In this document: positions 53,335-63,120 of the stretch, piece by piece
Position numbering within the stretch: position 1 is the stretch's first letter
How the letters are laid out: every line of letters starts with the position of its first letter
Assembly: GCA_963747965.1 (NCBI GenBank)
Contig: CAVVGZ010000007.1
Coordinates: 744,001 to 808,000 of the forward strand
DNA: 64,000 nt
Reading direction: 5' to 3'
DNA from: CAVVGZ01 sp963747965
Lineage (GTDB): Bacteria > Chloroflexota > Anaerolineae > Anaerolineales > Anaerolineaceae
Translations under genes and position numbers: made by a program
Notes under the pieces: model-generated
What the model saw: only the letters and a program-made list of their open reading frames with translations
Database searches by the model: none
Told to the model about the DNA's origin: nothing

Positions 53335-53676
53335 ATGAACGAAGGACAACCAGCCATCCAGCCAATTGAGAGCACAAGTGATGACCGCTTATGGGCATTG
53401 CTGGCCTATCTTTTCACCCCAATTATCCCGATTATTCTTCTGTTTATTGAGAGTAAAAAAGAAAGGCCATTCATAAAATATCACAATATCCACGCCCTTG
53501 TACTTGGAATTGCTGGAATGGTCATTAATCTGGTACTGGGTGTTGTACTGATTGGTATTTGTACATCAATTCTAACGCTGGGGCTATTTATTTTCCTTGG
53601 TATCAAAGCCTACCAAGGCGAGGTATTTGAAATCCCGGTCATTACAAACTTTGTAAAAAACCAGGGCTGGATTTAG
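53335..53676 (+). CDS. Small DUF4870-like membrane protein
   Basis: A 113-residue protein with three hydrophobic helices (about 22-42, 55-75, 77-95) after an acidic N-terminus with DDRLWALLAYL. The pattern PFIKYHNIHALVLGI fits the DUF4870/Tic20-like group of small membrane proteins of unknown role. ATG 53335 follows GGAGG. It stands alone, downstream of no clear operon, before a degraded ABC gene on the other strand. Confidence 0.75.
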   Translation: MNEGQPAIQPIESTSDDRLWALLAYLFTPIIPIILLFIESKKERPFIKYHNIHALVLGIAGMVINLVLGVVLIGICTSILTLGLFIFLGIKAYQGEVFEIPVITNFVKNQGWI

Positions 53677-53760
53677 TTACCTATCACAACGAATCTAACC
53701 GGGTTTTGAGGATATCCGCTCCTAATTTTTTCATCCGGATTCAGCACGCTGGTGGTTATG

Positions 53761-54240
53761 TCAATCCGCATATACACCTTCAAATGCGATAAATATATCG
53801 TGGGATCCCCTTTCAAAAATTCTCCTATCAGAGATTACAAGGCTCTGGAAAGCATTTCGAATTGTTGAAAGCCGGAGGGCAATGACGAAACTGGTTCGAT
53901 TTTTCATCTATTTTTCAAGGGAGTTTTGGATTTACAATTCAGCCTGAGAATCGATGCTGGCGGTTACCTCATCCGGTATCAATATATCTGGATTATGCTA
54001 GAACTGCCCGGCCAATTGCAATAAGCTGTCGTTATCCGAGACTTAGGCTTTTACCCCGTTCTCCAACCAAGTTCCATAATCCTGCAGCATCTGAATTATA
54101 AAATTATGCACTCCGGTAATTTTCGCAGCCGTGATAATTTCTTCTTCCAATGCAATGAGATTTCCATAACGGGGATTGTCTTTGATTGGCCCGGAAAATA
54201 AAAATGGTTCCAGGATTAACATTCCACAGCGGGACCGCAT
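53761..54240 (-). pseudogene. Degraded ABC-transporter ATP-binding domain
   Basis: A 160-codon relic of the C-terminal half of an ABC exporter ATPase in one uninterrupted frame on the minus strand. The first 65 codons still read as Q-loop to helical domain (LEPFLFSG, KDNPRYGN, EEEIITAAKITGVHNFI, LENGVK). Then come four in-frame stops (the first at 54043-54045), each where the family usually has leucine. The signature LSxGQ is replaced by codons reading stop-VSDND. Walker B remains as ILIPDEVTASID, the H-loop has become VIALRLSTIRNA, and the tail still reads RIFERGSHD and EGVYAD. No indel is needed to align it, unlike the frameshifted genes. The Walker A half is missing; AT-rich DNA lies upstream. 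Confidence 0.8.
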
Positions 54241-54299
54241 GCAAAAAATAAAAAAAATAAGCCAATATTATTAACCATTTAATGATTGGTTCCCCCTAT

Positions 54300-54557
54300 C
54301 TAAAAAAGCCATACCCGAATCCGGTTAATAATCCAAAGGAATATTATTCCTGATGCAATTACCACAAGGACTGGGAAGATCCCTCTAAAATCTGCCCGGG
54401 TTTCCAATAAAACGCTGGGTGGATTCGTTAATTTGGAGTGGATACGCCTGACAAATTCAGGGTCTGGCTGGACTGGATTCAGCTGGTGACTTAACTGTTC
54501 TTCAATTTCCAGTAACGGATCCACCTGTGTTGGTATTTCTTTTTTAATCCTCGCCAT
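54300..54557 (-). CDS. One-TM protein downstream of an ECF sigma factor (possible anti-sigma)
   Basis: An 85-residue protein with a cytoplasmic, acidic/helical N-terminal part (PLLEIEEQLSHQLNPVQPDPEFVRRIHSKL) and one TM helix near the C-terminus (about 62-80), with five residues after it. No zinc-binding (HxxxCxxC) motif is seen, so it is not a ZAS-type anti-sigma. It starts 17 bases after the sigma factor stop, in the same operon. That position and the cytoplasmic helix make a sigma-binding role plausible, but I cannot show it. Confidence 0.68.
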   Translation of the reverse strand: MARIKKEIPTQVDPLLEIEEQLSHQLNPVQPDPEFVRRIHSKLTNPPSVLLETRADFRGIFPVLVVIASGIIFLWIINRIRVWLF

Positions 54558-54574
54558 TTTTTCTCCGGAGACTT

Positions 54575-55123
54575 TTATGCTGAGATCTCTAAATTATCCC
54601 GCAAGGCAAGTAATGTGCGATGGTACAAACTTTTTATCGCCCCCTCACTTCTTCCCGTAACAGCTGCGATCTCGGCATTTGACATTCTATCCAGGAATTT
54701 TAGCAGTATCACTTCCTGACGATCCGCCGGCAAATTCCGGATTGCCAATAAGAGTTTCTCTTTCTCCTGGCTTATCTCTAAGGCTGTTTCAGGAATGTCG
54801 GATTTTGAACGTAATTCTATATGCTCTTCAAGCGGTACCTCTTTTCTGCGGCTCCTATCCCTGTGCCAGTTGGCAACAAGGTTATGCGCAATCCGATAGA
54901 GCCATGCAGAGAAAGGAACACCTAAATTTTTGTAACTGCCTATATGATTTATAGCTCGATAAAAAACACGGGCTGTTAAATCTTCCGCTTCTTTGGGATT
55001 GCCTGTGCGGTAATAAATATAGTTATAAATCCTACCAACATAACGTTCATAAAGAATGCCAAAAGCATCTTTGTCGCCGTTTTTAGCCATCGATAGTGCA
55101 AGATCATCCGAAATATCGTTCAA
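54575..55123 (-). CDS. ECF-type RNA polymerase sigma factor
   Basis: A 182-residue sigma-70 family factor with only regions 2 and 4. Region 2 has DKDAFGILYERYVGRIYNYI and PKEAEDLTARVFYRAINHI; AWLYRIAHNLVANWHRDRSRR follows. Region 4 has LPADRQEVILLKFLDRMSNAEIAAVTGRSEGAIKSLYHRTL. Start ATG at 55123. It lies 16 bases after the subtilase gene and before the one-TM protein, so all three probably share a transcript. No matching ECF promoter pattern was found by eye upstream. Confidence 0.93.
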   Translation of the reverse strand: MNDISDDLALSMAKNGDKDAFGILYERYVGRIYNYIYYRTGNPKEAEDLTARVFYRAINHIGSYKNLGVPFSAWLYRIAHNLVANWHRDRSRRKEVPLEEHIELRSKSDIPETALEISQEKEKLLLAIRNLPADRQEVILLKFLDRMSNAEIAAVTGRSEGAIKSLYHRTLLALRDNLEISA

Positions 55124-55139
55124 TGACTATGTCCTTGAA

Positions 55140-57542
55140 TCATTTACTTTCTTGGAGTGCGAAATTCACTGCTTCTATGGCATTAATTACTCCATAACCG
55201 ACGGCGTTATTCGGAACCTGTTGACTGTCAACACATCCGGGGTATGTGCCGCTGTATTGTGAGGCTGATTGGTTAAGGATCTCCTCGGTTTTATTAATAT
55301 CTCCGATTAAATCTGGTTTGGCAGACCAAAGCAAGGCTACTGCTCCGGCGACATGCGGACCTGCCATAGAAGTACCACTGGCAGTTTGGTAAGTATTATT
55401 TGGATATGCAGACAGGATGTCAACGCCTGGGCCAACAATATCTGGTTTGGTTCGATTGCTCGCATCTACTAGGACTGGCCCGATGCTTGAAAATGGGGCT
55501 AAATCACCTCCCTGGGTAATTGCGCCAACAGAATAAACAGCATCATATAATGCTAGTGGATCTTTTACCGTGGCGCAAGTCCCATTTCCGGAGTTCCCGG
55601 CCGAAGCAACTACAAAAATTCCTGCTGAACGTAGTGCCTCAACAGCATCAAACAAAGAATCTGGTTCGCAGCCTTCTGTTTCCGGGCATCCCCAAGAATT
55701 GTTCAGGATATGTGCTCCAAGCTCAGGTTTCCCATCCATAAATGGATTCCCACCAACCGGGAATGGTGCAAGCATGAACTGCATGCAGTCAAGATAAAAA
55801 GCTGGGTTTCCCAAATTCCGGGCGAGATTGACACACCCAATCCATTTTGCCTCAGGGGCAATCCCTACGTCTTTGCCCACGATCGTGCCCAGGGTGTGTG
55901 TACCATGGCCGCCGATATCTACCGGGGAGACAGAAGAATACCATGGATCATACCAATTATAATTATTATCGCCATTGCTTCCCCGGTAGGAGTATGCCAA
56001 CTCGGGATGTTCCACCTCAACACCACTGTCGGAGTGACCAATAACAATACCCTGACCACGGTATCCTTGTTCCCATACCTCATCAGCTCCAATTAGCTCG
56101 AGGTTCCATAATAGCCCATCAGGCTTGCTGGCATTACCGGATACAGCGGGAATCATTTCAGGTAGTGGTCTGAGAACCGGACTTGCCAAAACACGTTCAA
56201 CATCCGGCCTGGTATTCAGCCAAAGCCTGATCAACGGTCCCCCATTTACCTCCATCGAGTTTACGAGGTAATAAGCAGTATAAGAAATCCTGAAACGATC
56301 AAGTTGACTGGTTATTTCTGCCTGGGACTGATTTGCTGTTTGGATTAATTCGTTATAAACATATCGGCGTCTTTCCTCATAATTTTCGATCTGGTACGCC
56401 TTCTTTAAATCAGCCTGTTCCTTAAAAATCACAAAAAGCCGCTCCCCATGAAAACCAACCTGATTCCCAAAAAAGTAAATGGCAGCAAGACCAATCCAGG
56501 TGAGGATTGAGGCCCATCTGATGGGATTTTTAAAAGTGGATAAAAGTTCGATCTTTGACCGGAAAATAAGGAGGAGGACAGACAAAACCAGTGCAATTAA
56601 TGCTGTCCACCCGACAGCGCGTGATGCCCAGGTAAACAATTCACCTGGAGATGAGGCAATTACCAGCATCAGTTCATCGGCATCGAACCAGACCAATGTC
56701 CATGCAGTTATTACACCCATGAAAAGAGCCGGGGAGATCCGGTTATAAGGAGAATTCGCAGGAGTTCCAAATCGAGAGAGAAAAACATAAATTATCGAGA
56801 AAATGGGAACAGTAAAGGATAATAACCATTGATTTCCATTCTGACTGATGCCAGTAACCATAATGAGGGACAAAAGGAAAGTAACCAATGCGGGAAGAAG
56901 ATAGCCGGAGGAAATTGCACTTTGATCCTGATAGGGAATTGCTAAAACCAAAACGAGATAACTGGAAAGCCATCCTAATAACACTCCAATAATAAGTCCC
57001 ATGATGGTGTCAACAGGGGACCCTAAAGCACCATAGAGAACCCACGGAATACCTGCCAGTCCGACAAGTGTAAATGTTAATCTCCACCCTTTGTCCTCTC
57101 GGAAGTTATTCATTAGAAAACCTGATCCGGGCAAGGATTTTCTTACAAATCCTAATAATAATAAGAATCCACTTAATAGGATGAGTTGAGCAGTGAGTAA
57201 TATCAATGATTCTGTAATCGGGATGAGCCGGAATGGGGAAGTAAGCATGACAAAAAAGCCTGCCAACCCCCAGGTTAATCCCAGGTTTTTCATCTGTTCG
57301 TTCTTAATCATGAAATATGCAAATAGCGCGGGAAATAATTGGGATAATCCGAACGCAAGGATGACAACCCACCGATAATCTTGCCCGGAAATCGAGCCTT
57401 CAAATATCGCTTGTTCCATGAACCATGTCGTAATTTGGGTTACAATTGAAGTGCTTATGATCCAGATGGCCACAACTACAATCATCAAGGTTGATCCGCA
57501 GCCAATGGATCGATTTTTTTTTGAATTCATCTCAATTCCCAT
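55140..57542 (-). CDS. Polytopic membrane subtilisin-like (S8) protease
   Basis: An 800-residue protein with roughly 350 N-terminal residues of about ten membrane helices, then a 100-residue segment like the bacillopeptidase-type propeptide (FKEQADLKKAYQIENYEERRRYVY), and an S8 domain to the C-terminus. Catalytic Asp lies in IGHSDSGVE (about 504), His in GGHGTHTLG (about 545), the oxyanion Asn in ILNNSWGC, and Ser in SGTSMAGPHVAG (about 723). Start choices are ATG 57542 or 57530, neither with a good ribosome site. It is first in an operon with the ECF sigma factor and one-TM protein. Membrane-anchored activity on envelope proteins is likely; the real substrate is unknown. Confidence 0.9.
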   Translation of the reverse strand: MGIEMNSKKNRSIGCGSTLMIVVVAIWIISTSIVTQITTWFMEQAIFEGSISGQDYRWVVILAFGLSQLFPALFAYFMIKNEQMKNLGLTWGLAGFFVMLTSPFRLIPITESLILLTAQLILLSGFLLLLGFVRKSLPGSGFLMNNFREDKGWRLTFTLVGLAGIPWVLYGALGSPVDTIMGLIIGVLLGWLSSYLVLVLAIPYQDQSAISSGYLLPALVTFLLSLIMVTGISQNGNQWLLSFTVPIFSIIYVFLSRFGTPANSPYNRISPALFMGVITAWTLVWFDADELMLVIASSPGELFTWASRAVGWTALIALVLSVLLLIFRSKIELLSTFKNPIRWASILTWIGLAAIYFFGNQVGFHGERLFVIFKEQADLKKAYQIENYEERRRYVYNELIQTANQSQAEITSQLDRFRISYTAYYLVNSMEVNGGPLIRLWLNTRPDVERVLASPVLRPLPEMIPAVSGNASKPDGLLWNLELIGADEVWEQGYRGQGIVIGHSDSGVEVEHPELAYSYRGSNGDNNYNWYDPWYSSVSPVDIGGHGTHTLGTIVGKDVGIAPEAKWIGCVNLARNLGNPAFYLDCMQFMLAPFPVGGNPFMDGKPELGAHILNNSWGCPETEGCEPDSLFDAVEALRSAGIFVVASAGNSGNGTCATVKDPLALYDAVYSVGAITQGGDLAPFSSIGPVLVDASNRTKPDIVGPGVDILSAYPNNTYQTASGTSMAGPHVAGAVALLWSAKPDLIGDINKTEEILNQSASQYSGTYPGCVDSQQVPNNAVGYGVINAIEAVNFALQESK

Positions 57543-57647
57543 TATCAAATATCAATCCATACCTGTAGAAAGATCGTAATTAGATAATTCCGGATAATAA
57601 ATACGTTGACCAATCAGATTATAACCCACGCAAAAAATATTGAAAGA

Positions 57648-58487
57648 ATGGAGCAAAGGTACAGCGTGAAAGAATATACCATAAATACAGAGGATGGTCT
57701 GGCCTTGTATTCCCAAATCTGGGATATAACCCCACCTGCAAAAGCTATAGTTGCAATAATTCATGGATTGGGGGAACATTCTGGCCGGTACAATGACCTT
57801 GCTACGTTCCTCAATCATAAAAATATTTCCGTTGCCGGGCTTGATTTGCGTGGACATGGAATGTCAAAAGGAATCAGGGGACATGCACCCTCCTATGACG
57901 TACTCATGGACGATATTCATTCCTTTCTGCAGCTCATAAACCACGAATTTCCCGGAGTACCCGTGTTTCTGATGGGGCATAGTCTTGGTGGAAACCTTGT
58001 CCTGAATTACCTTAATAAAAGACAATCGGTGACTAGAGCAATTATTTCCGCTCCATTATTGGCTCTTCCAGAAGGACCTGGTTTATTTAAGAAATTCGTT
58101 GGAGATCTACTTTACAATTGGTTTCCTGAATTCACCATGGCTTCAGGGCTTGATGCGACTAAATTATCACGAGATATCAAAATCGTTAATGCATATAAAA
58201 ATGACCCCCTTGTACATGATAGAATCTCCGCCCGGCTGGGGATTGACTTCCTGCGTTATGGTGAGTGGCTGCAATCCCAAACTATCCCACCTGGTATTCA
58301 AACCCTAATTATGCAGGGCAGCGCTGACATGATTGTTGATCCACTTGCAGTCCGGAGATTAATCATGAATCAAAATGGAAATATTACCTATAAAGAATGG
58401 ATGGGGTACTATCATGAAATCCATAATGAGCCAGCGAAAGAAGATGTTTACGACTATCTTGCTCAATGGATTACAAATCACCCGTAG
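57648..58487 (+). CDS. Alpha/beta hydrolase, monoacylglycerol-lipase-like
   Basis: A 279-residue serine hydrolase of the Hydrolase_4 (PldB-like) type. It has IIHGLGEHSGRY, VAGLDLRGHGMSKG, the nucleophile elbow MGHSLGGNLVLNYL, an Asp in LIMQGSADMIVDP and a final His in WMGYYHEIHNEPAK. These fit monoacylglycerol lipase or lysophospholipase. The frame extends to a TTG at 57606, but ATG 57648 (MEQRYSVKEY) fits the family start. It is divergent from the subtilase and followed by glyA-gcvT at 168 bases. Confidence 0.92.
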   Translation: MEQRYSVKEYTINTEDGLALYSQIWDITPPAKAIVAIIHGLGEHSGRYNDLATFLNHKNISVAGLDLRGHGMSKGIRGHAPSYDVLMDDIHSFLQLINHEFPGVPVFLMGHSLGGNLVLNYLNKRQSVTRAIISAPLLALPEGPGLFKKFVGDLLYNWFPEFTMASGLDATKLSRDIKIVNAYKNDPLVHDRISARLGIDFLRYGEWLQSQTIPPGIQTLIMQGSADMIVDPLAVRRLIMNQNGNITYKEWMGYYHEIHNEPAKEDVYDYLAQWITNHP

Positions 58488-58655
58488 ACCTTCAGTTATT
58501 TTTCCTCTGCTTGACCCTGCTTTATTGGGGGACTAGAATTATTAAAGAGTTGATAGTATTTTTGGAAATTACCGGATAACGCTGAGGATAAAATAAAATT
58601 TATTGTTTTTTGGAAATATCTAAAAATTTTTACCACCTCTTAAGGAGCAAACGCA

Positions 58656-61600
58656 ATGGCAGATTTTCTTTTCCAAGGACCACTTTCAGAAATTGATCCT
58701 GATGTAAAACATTTAATCTCGTCTAGAGAGTGAAAGGCAATATCGAAAAATCATTTTAATACCAAGCGAGAGCACGTCTCCACTTTCAATTCGGGAAGCA
58801 TTGGGATCGTCCTTTCCAGAACATTTACGCAGAGGGTTATCCAGACGATGAAATGCGTTGGATGAATGAAAGTGAGATATTAAATTTTCCTGCCAGGTTG
58901 TCCTATTACCGCAGATATTCCGACCCCCGGTACTATAAAGGCGTTGAATATGCCGATATCATTGAATCTCTGGCACGGCGGCGCTGTGCAGAGACTTTTG
59001 CCGCCAATCAAATTACAGCCGATGATTTATTTGTCAATGTTCAACCGCTCTCAGGAGCACCGGCCAACAATGCTGTCTATGGCGCCTTGATTCAACCGGG
59101 GGATACAATACTCGGGATGAATTTACTCCATGGCGGTCACCTCAGCCATGGATCTTCGGTAAATCGGTCTGGAAAACTCTATAAAGCGTTGCATTATACT
59201 GTCGATCCTGAGACAGAAAAAATTGACTATGACCAGGTAGAGCAACTCGCCAGGGAAAACCATCCAAAGATTATTATCGCCGGGTATTCCTCCTATCCCT
59301 GGGTGCCGGATTGGGAACGTTTCAGGAAAATTGCCGACTCAGTAGGAGCTTACCTGCTCGCAGATGTCTCCCATATTGCCGGTTTAATAGCAGGCAAAGC
59401 CATTCCTTCCCCTGTGGGGCACGCCCATATTATTACATTCACCACCCACAAAACGATGATTGGACCTCGGGGAGCTTGCATCATTACCAGCGATCCCTTG
59501 ATGTACAAAAAAATTGACCGGTCTGTTTTCCCAGGTGAACAGGGTGGACCCCATATGCACTCCATTGCGGCTATGGCTGTCTCCTTCAAGCTAGCTCAAA
59601 CGGAAAGATTTCAATCCCTGCAAAAACAAATTATCCGAAACGCAATTGCACTTACAAACCAGCTGCAATCCAGAGGGGTGCGTATCCCCTATGGTGGGAC
59701 AGATACACACCTTGGAAATTTAGATAGCAACACAATTAAAGGTCAGGATGGATCACCATTATCAGGAGATTTAGCAGCTCGAATCCTAGATATTGCCGGG
59801 ATCGTCACCAACCGTAACACGATCCCTGGAGACAAATCTGCGCTCTCTGCTTCTGGCGTCCGTTATGGAACACCCTGGGTAACCCAGCGGGGTATGGTTG
59901 AACCCGATATGATAGAAGTTGCCAACCTGATGGCTGATATTCTATTTGCTACCCAACCCTATTCGATTGATACTCGCAAAGGGGATGTTCTCAGAGCAAA
60001 AATCAATTTTGATGTATTGGAAGATGTAAAAATCCGATCCCGAAAAATTGCCGAAAAAGCCGTTATAGACTTCCCCAGGACAACAAGTGGATACCCACAC
60101 CATTATTACCTGGATGACAAACCACTGTCATCAAAGGATTGGATTTGGTACGCAATGGAAGGTGAGAATCTGTATAATTTTTTAAATTATGCATTTTCTA
60201 CTGACATCGGGGAAATCAATGTTGGGGATAGTCAGAAAACCAGACTGAATACCACTAACGGAACTGTAGAGGGTATCTTAAGTCATATCCGTCCGGGCCT
60301 GGTTCTTTTTGGTGTTGAATCCGCAAAATCCGCATTCGCAGCCGCCTGGCTGCGGGCGCTTTCGGATGGTTATATATCATTTGACCAGGATTTGGTCAGG
60401 CGTATGCCAGGACCGATTTCAGTTGTTGAGGCTGAATCCTCAATGCCGGAAAATATCCTTCATGCCAAAGATTCTTCAACCAAACCCTATTTTATCGGGA
60501 ACAGGGTAGAAAATGGGGCTGCTCTGCCAGAATTCAAATGGGAACCGGTTGAATCAGGTGTAACAAGACGAACACCTCTTTTCCAGATTCACAGAGATTC
60601 AGGTGCAAAAATCATCCCGTTTGCAGGCTGGGAAATGCCTGTCTGGTATACATCAGTTGCCGAAGAACACCTGGCAACGCGTACAGCTGCAGGATTATTT
60701 GATGTTTCCCATATGGGTGTTTACCAGGTGGAAGGTTATGGTGCCCTGCCATTCCTGGACAGTGTGTGTGCAAATGATATCGGAACTATCGAATTAGGAG
60801 ACTCCACATACACACATTTCCTTGATCCCCATGCCAATGTTCTGGATGACCTTCTAGTTTACAGACGGGATAAAAATGTATATCTGGTTGTTGTCAATGC
60901 TTCCAATGACGATAAGAACTGGGCATGGTTAAACGCAGTAAAGAACGGAGAGGTCCTGGTAGATACGCATCATCCTTCGGCAGTTGTCTACGGGAGAAAC
61001 TGCATATTGAGAAATTTACGTGATCCCAGAGAAGGTGCCGACATGCGTGTGGATATTGCTTTACAGGGACCGAAATCAAGAGAAATTCTTCTTTCATTAG
61101 GTGCAGATACCGAAACCCGTAAGAAAATCATGAACTTAAAACGCACACATCTGTGTGAAGTCTCTCTTGGAAATTTTGACCTGATTATTTCACGCACTGG
61201 ATATACCGGAGAAAAATGGTCATACGAGTTGTTTGTTCACCCAGATAAGGCAGCTGAGTTATGGGGAGCCATTAGTAAAGCCGGTGAACCAAAAGGATTA
61301 AAACCGTGCGGTCTGGGTGCAAGAGATTCCCTGCGCACGGAAGCTGGACTACCACTATATGGACATGAGATGGGAGGAGAACTCAATCTGGGTGTAGCAG
61401 AGGCAGGTTTTGGAAGTTATGTAAAACCGTATAAACCCTGGTTTATTGGGCGAGATGCTTTTATAAAAAGAGAATCAGAACGAAAGGCTGAAGTGGTACG
61501 CTTCAGGTTTAATGAAAAGGGCGTTCGCATGGCACATTATGGGGATCCCGTAATCGATCGTAAAGGAAGAGTAATTGGGGCTGTAACCAGCTGTGCTATA

Positions 61601-61777
61601 GATAGAGAGGGTTTCCTCACCGGGCAGGCTTTTCTGGATTTGAAATATCAGGATGAAGGCACCCCGATATTAATTTACCAAAGTGCTCCTACTGTCTCAG
61701 GGAAAGCGCCGGCAAATTTGGAGATGGGTGACCGGACAGTTATTCCAACCCTGGCTACGATCTTAAGCAGGTTCTAG
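58656..61777 (+). CDS. GlyA-GcvT fusion (serine hydroxymethyltransferase + glycine-cleavage T-protein), frameshifted
   Basis: A two-enzyme protein of one-carbon metabolism, 1039 residues when corrected. Residues to about 485 are SHMT: NVQPLSGAPANNAVYGAL, ADVSHIAGLIAGK, TTHKTMIGPRG (PLP lysine), HMHSIAAMAVSF, SGVRYGTPWVTQRGM. A segment of about 130 residues of unknown kind follows (about 500-630), then GcvT: IPFAGWEMPVWYTSVAEEH, LFDVSHMGVY (catalytic Asp), LQGPKSREIL, GYTGE and the C-terminal barrel. The first 52 codons are split by two extra bases, near 58725 and 58813-58815; removing them restores ESERQYRKIILIPSES and NIYAEGYPDDE. The ATG at 58656 follows AAGGAG. gcvH and gcvP are not in the window. 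Confidence 0.9.
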
Positions 61778-61827
61778 TTATATATATCAGTCGGGTAATC
61801 AGGTCTACACAAATAAAGGAGAAATGA

Positions 61828-63045
61828 ATGCATACACTCTGGGAGGACAGGTACGCGCATCGGACAGGCGCAATGCAGGATTCCGTTATAAGAGAGCTGC
61901 TAAAACTGACTCAGCAACCGGAAATCATCTCATTCGCAGGCGGGCTACCCGCTCCTGAGGTTTTTCCATTGGATGAATTTCGCGCAGCCTGTGAGACAGT
62001 TCTAAGGGAAAAAGGGAGTATTGCCTTGCAATACGGCGCTACGGAAGGGTATACCCCGCTTCTTGAAATGATTTCTCGCCATACAGCCCGCTATGGAATC
62101 AAGGTTACAACTGAAAATATCATGATCACTTCCGGATCCCAGCAAGCGCTTGATTTAATCGGGAAGATTTTTATAAACCGGGGCGATACGCTGTTGGTTG
62201 AAGCTCCGACATACCTGGGTGCGCTTCAGGCATGGGCTCCTTATGGAGCCAGATATCTCACTATTGGGATGGATAATGATGGCATGATCACCGACCAACT
62301 GGAAGAAAAATTACGATCGGGAATTAAATTTATCTATGTCTTGCCCAATTTCCAGAATCCATCAGGGGTAACCCTGTCCATGGAAAGAAGGAAACATCTG
62401 GTGAATATTTCTAACCAGCATGGAATCCCCATCATTGAAGACGATCCATACGGTCAACTGAGGTTTGAAGGGGAAAATCTTCCATCCATTGAAGTGATTG
62501 ATTGCCAGATGAATGAAAATGACGGGGACAGTTACTCCGGGAATGTAATCTACCTGAGCACTTTTTCTAAGATATTGGCTCCTGGTCTGCGCCTGGCATG
62601 GGTGATTGCTCCAAAGGAGGTAATCCGTAAACTTGTTCAGGCAAAACAAGGCACCGATCTTCATACTTCAACATTTAATCAAATGGTAGCCCATGAAGTT
62701 GGTCGAGGTGGTTTTTTTGACCGTCACGTCCTGACGATTCGGGAAGTCTATAGGCATCGCAGAGATATCATGTTGGAGTCCCTCCAGGAATCAATGCCCG
62801 ATGGAGTCAGATGGACAAAGCCCCAGGGAGGTCTATTCCTTTGGGTAACTCTGCCGGATCATATGGATACAAAAAAAATCTTCCTGGATGCAGTTAAAGA
62901 AAAAGTGGCATTCGTCCCTGGCGAATCCTTCTACCCGAACGGGGGTGGGATAAATTCGATGCGCCTCAACTTTTCAAATGCTACGCCTCAAAAAATCCAG
63001 GAAGGCATTTCCCGTTTATCAAAAGTAATCCGCACCCATATGTAG
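61828..63045 (+). CDS. PLP-dependent aminotransferase, 2-aminoadipate/LysN-like
   Basis: A class I/II aminotransferase of 405 residues. It begins MHTLWEDRYAHRTGAMQDS and shows SFAGGLPAPEVFP, LQYGATEGYTPL, TSGSQQALDLIGKIF, PNFQNPSGVTLS, IEDDPYGQLRFEG and FSKILAPGLRLAWV with the PLP lysine at about residue 246. This pattern is that of LysN-type/2-aminoadipate aminotransferases and of MocR C-terminal domains, but there is no N-terminal DNA-binding domain. The real substrate is unknown. ATG 61828 has AAGGAG upstream. It follows glyA-gcvT by 50 bases and ends at a good terminator. Confidence 0.92.
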   Translation: MHTLWEDRYAHRTGAMQDSVIRELLKLTQQPEIISFAGGLPAPEVFPLDEFRAACETVLREKGSIALQYGATEGYTPLLEMISRHTARYGIKVTTENIMITSGSQQALDLIGKIFINRGDTLLVEAPTYLGALQAWAPYGARYLTIGMDNDGMITDQLEEKLRSGIKFIYVLPNFQNPSGVTLSMERRKHLVNISNQHGIPIIEDDPYGQLRFEGENLPSIEVIDCQMNENDGDSYSGNVIYLSTFSKILAPGLRLAWVIAPKEVIRKLVQAKQGTDLHTSTFNQMVAHEVGRGGFFDRHVLTIREVYRHRRDIMLESLQESMPDGVRWTKPQGGLFLWVTLPDHMDTKKIFLDAVKEKVAFVPGESFYPNGGGINSMRLNFSNATPQKIQEGISRLSKVIRTHM

Positions 63046-63069
63046 TAGAAAATCGTTATCGTTAACTAA

Positions 63070-63108
63070 AAAAAGCGGTGCAACCTCAATAAATTTGCAC
63101 CGCTTTTT
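63070..63108. terminator. Bidirectional terminator between the aminotransferase and the kinase
   Basis: A 14-base stem (AAAAAGCGGTGCAA / TTGCACCGCTTTTT) with an 11-base loop and A/T tracts on both sides, between convergent genes. Confidence 0.92.
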
Positions 63109-63120
63109 GTATGGTACTCC

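Noticed and set aside
54043..54240. A short intact 65-residue gene
   Set aside because: It is the first part of the ABC-ATPase relic; the same frame continues past its stop with recognisable Walker B and H-loop segments.
58488..58655. Glycine riboswitch upstream of glyA-gcvT
   Set aside because: The 168-base leader is AT-rich and I could not find the conserved GGAGAG-type core or paired aptamer stems.
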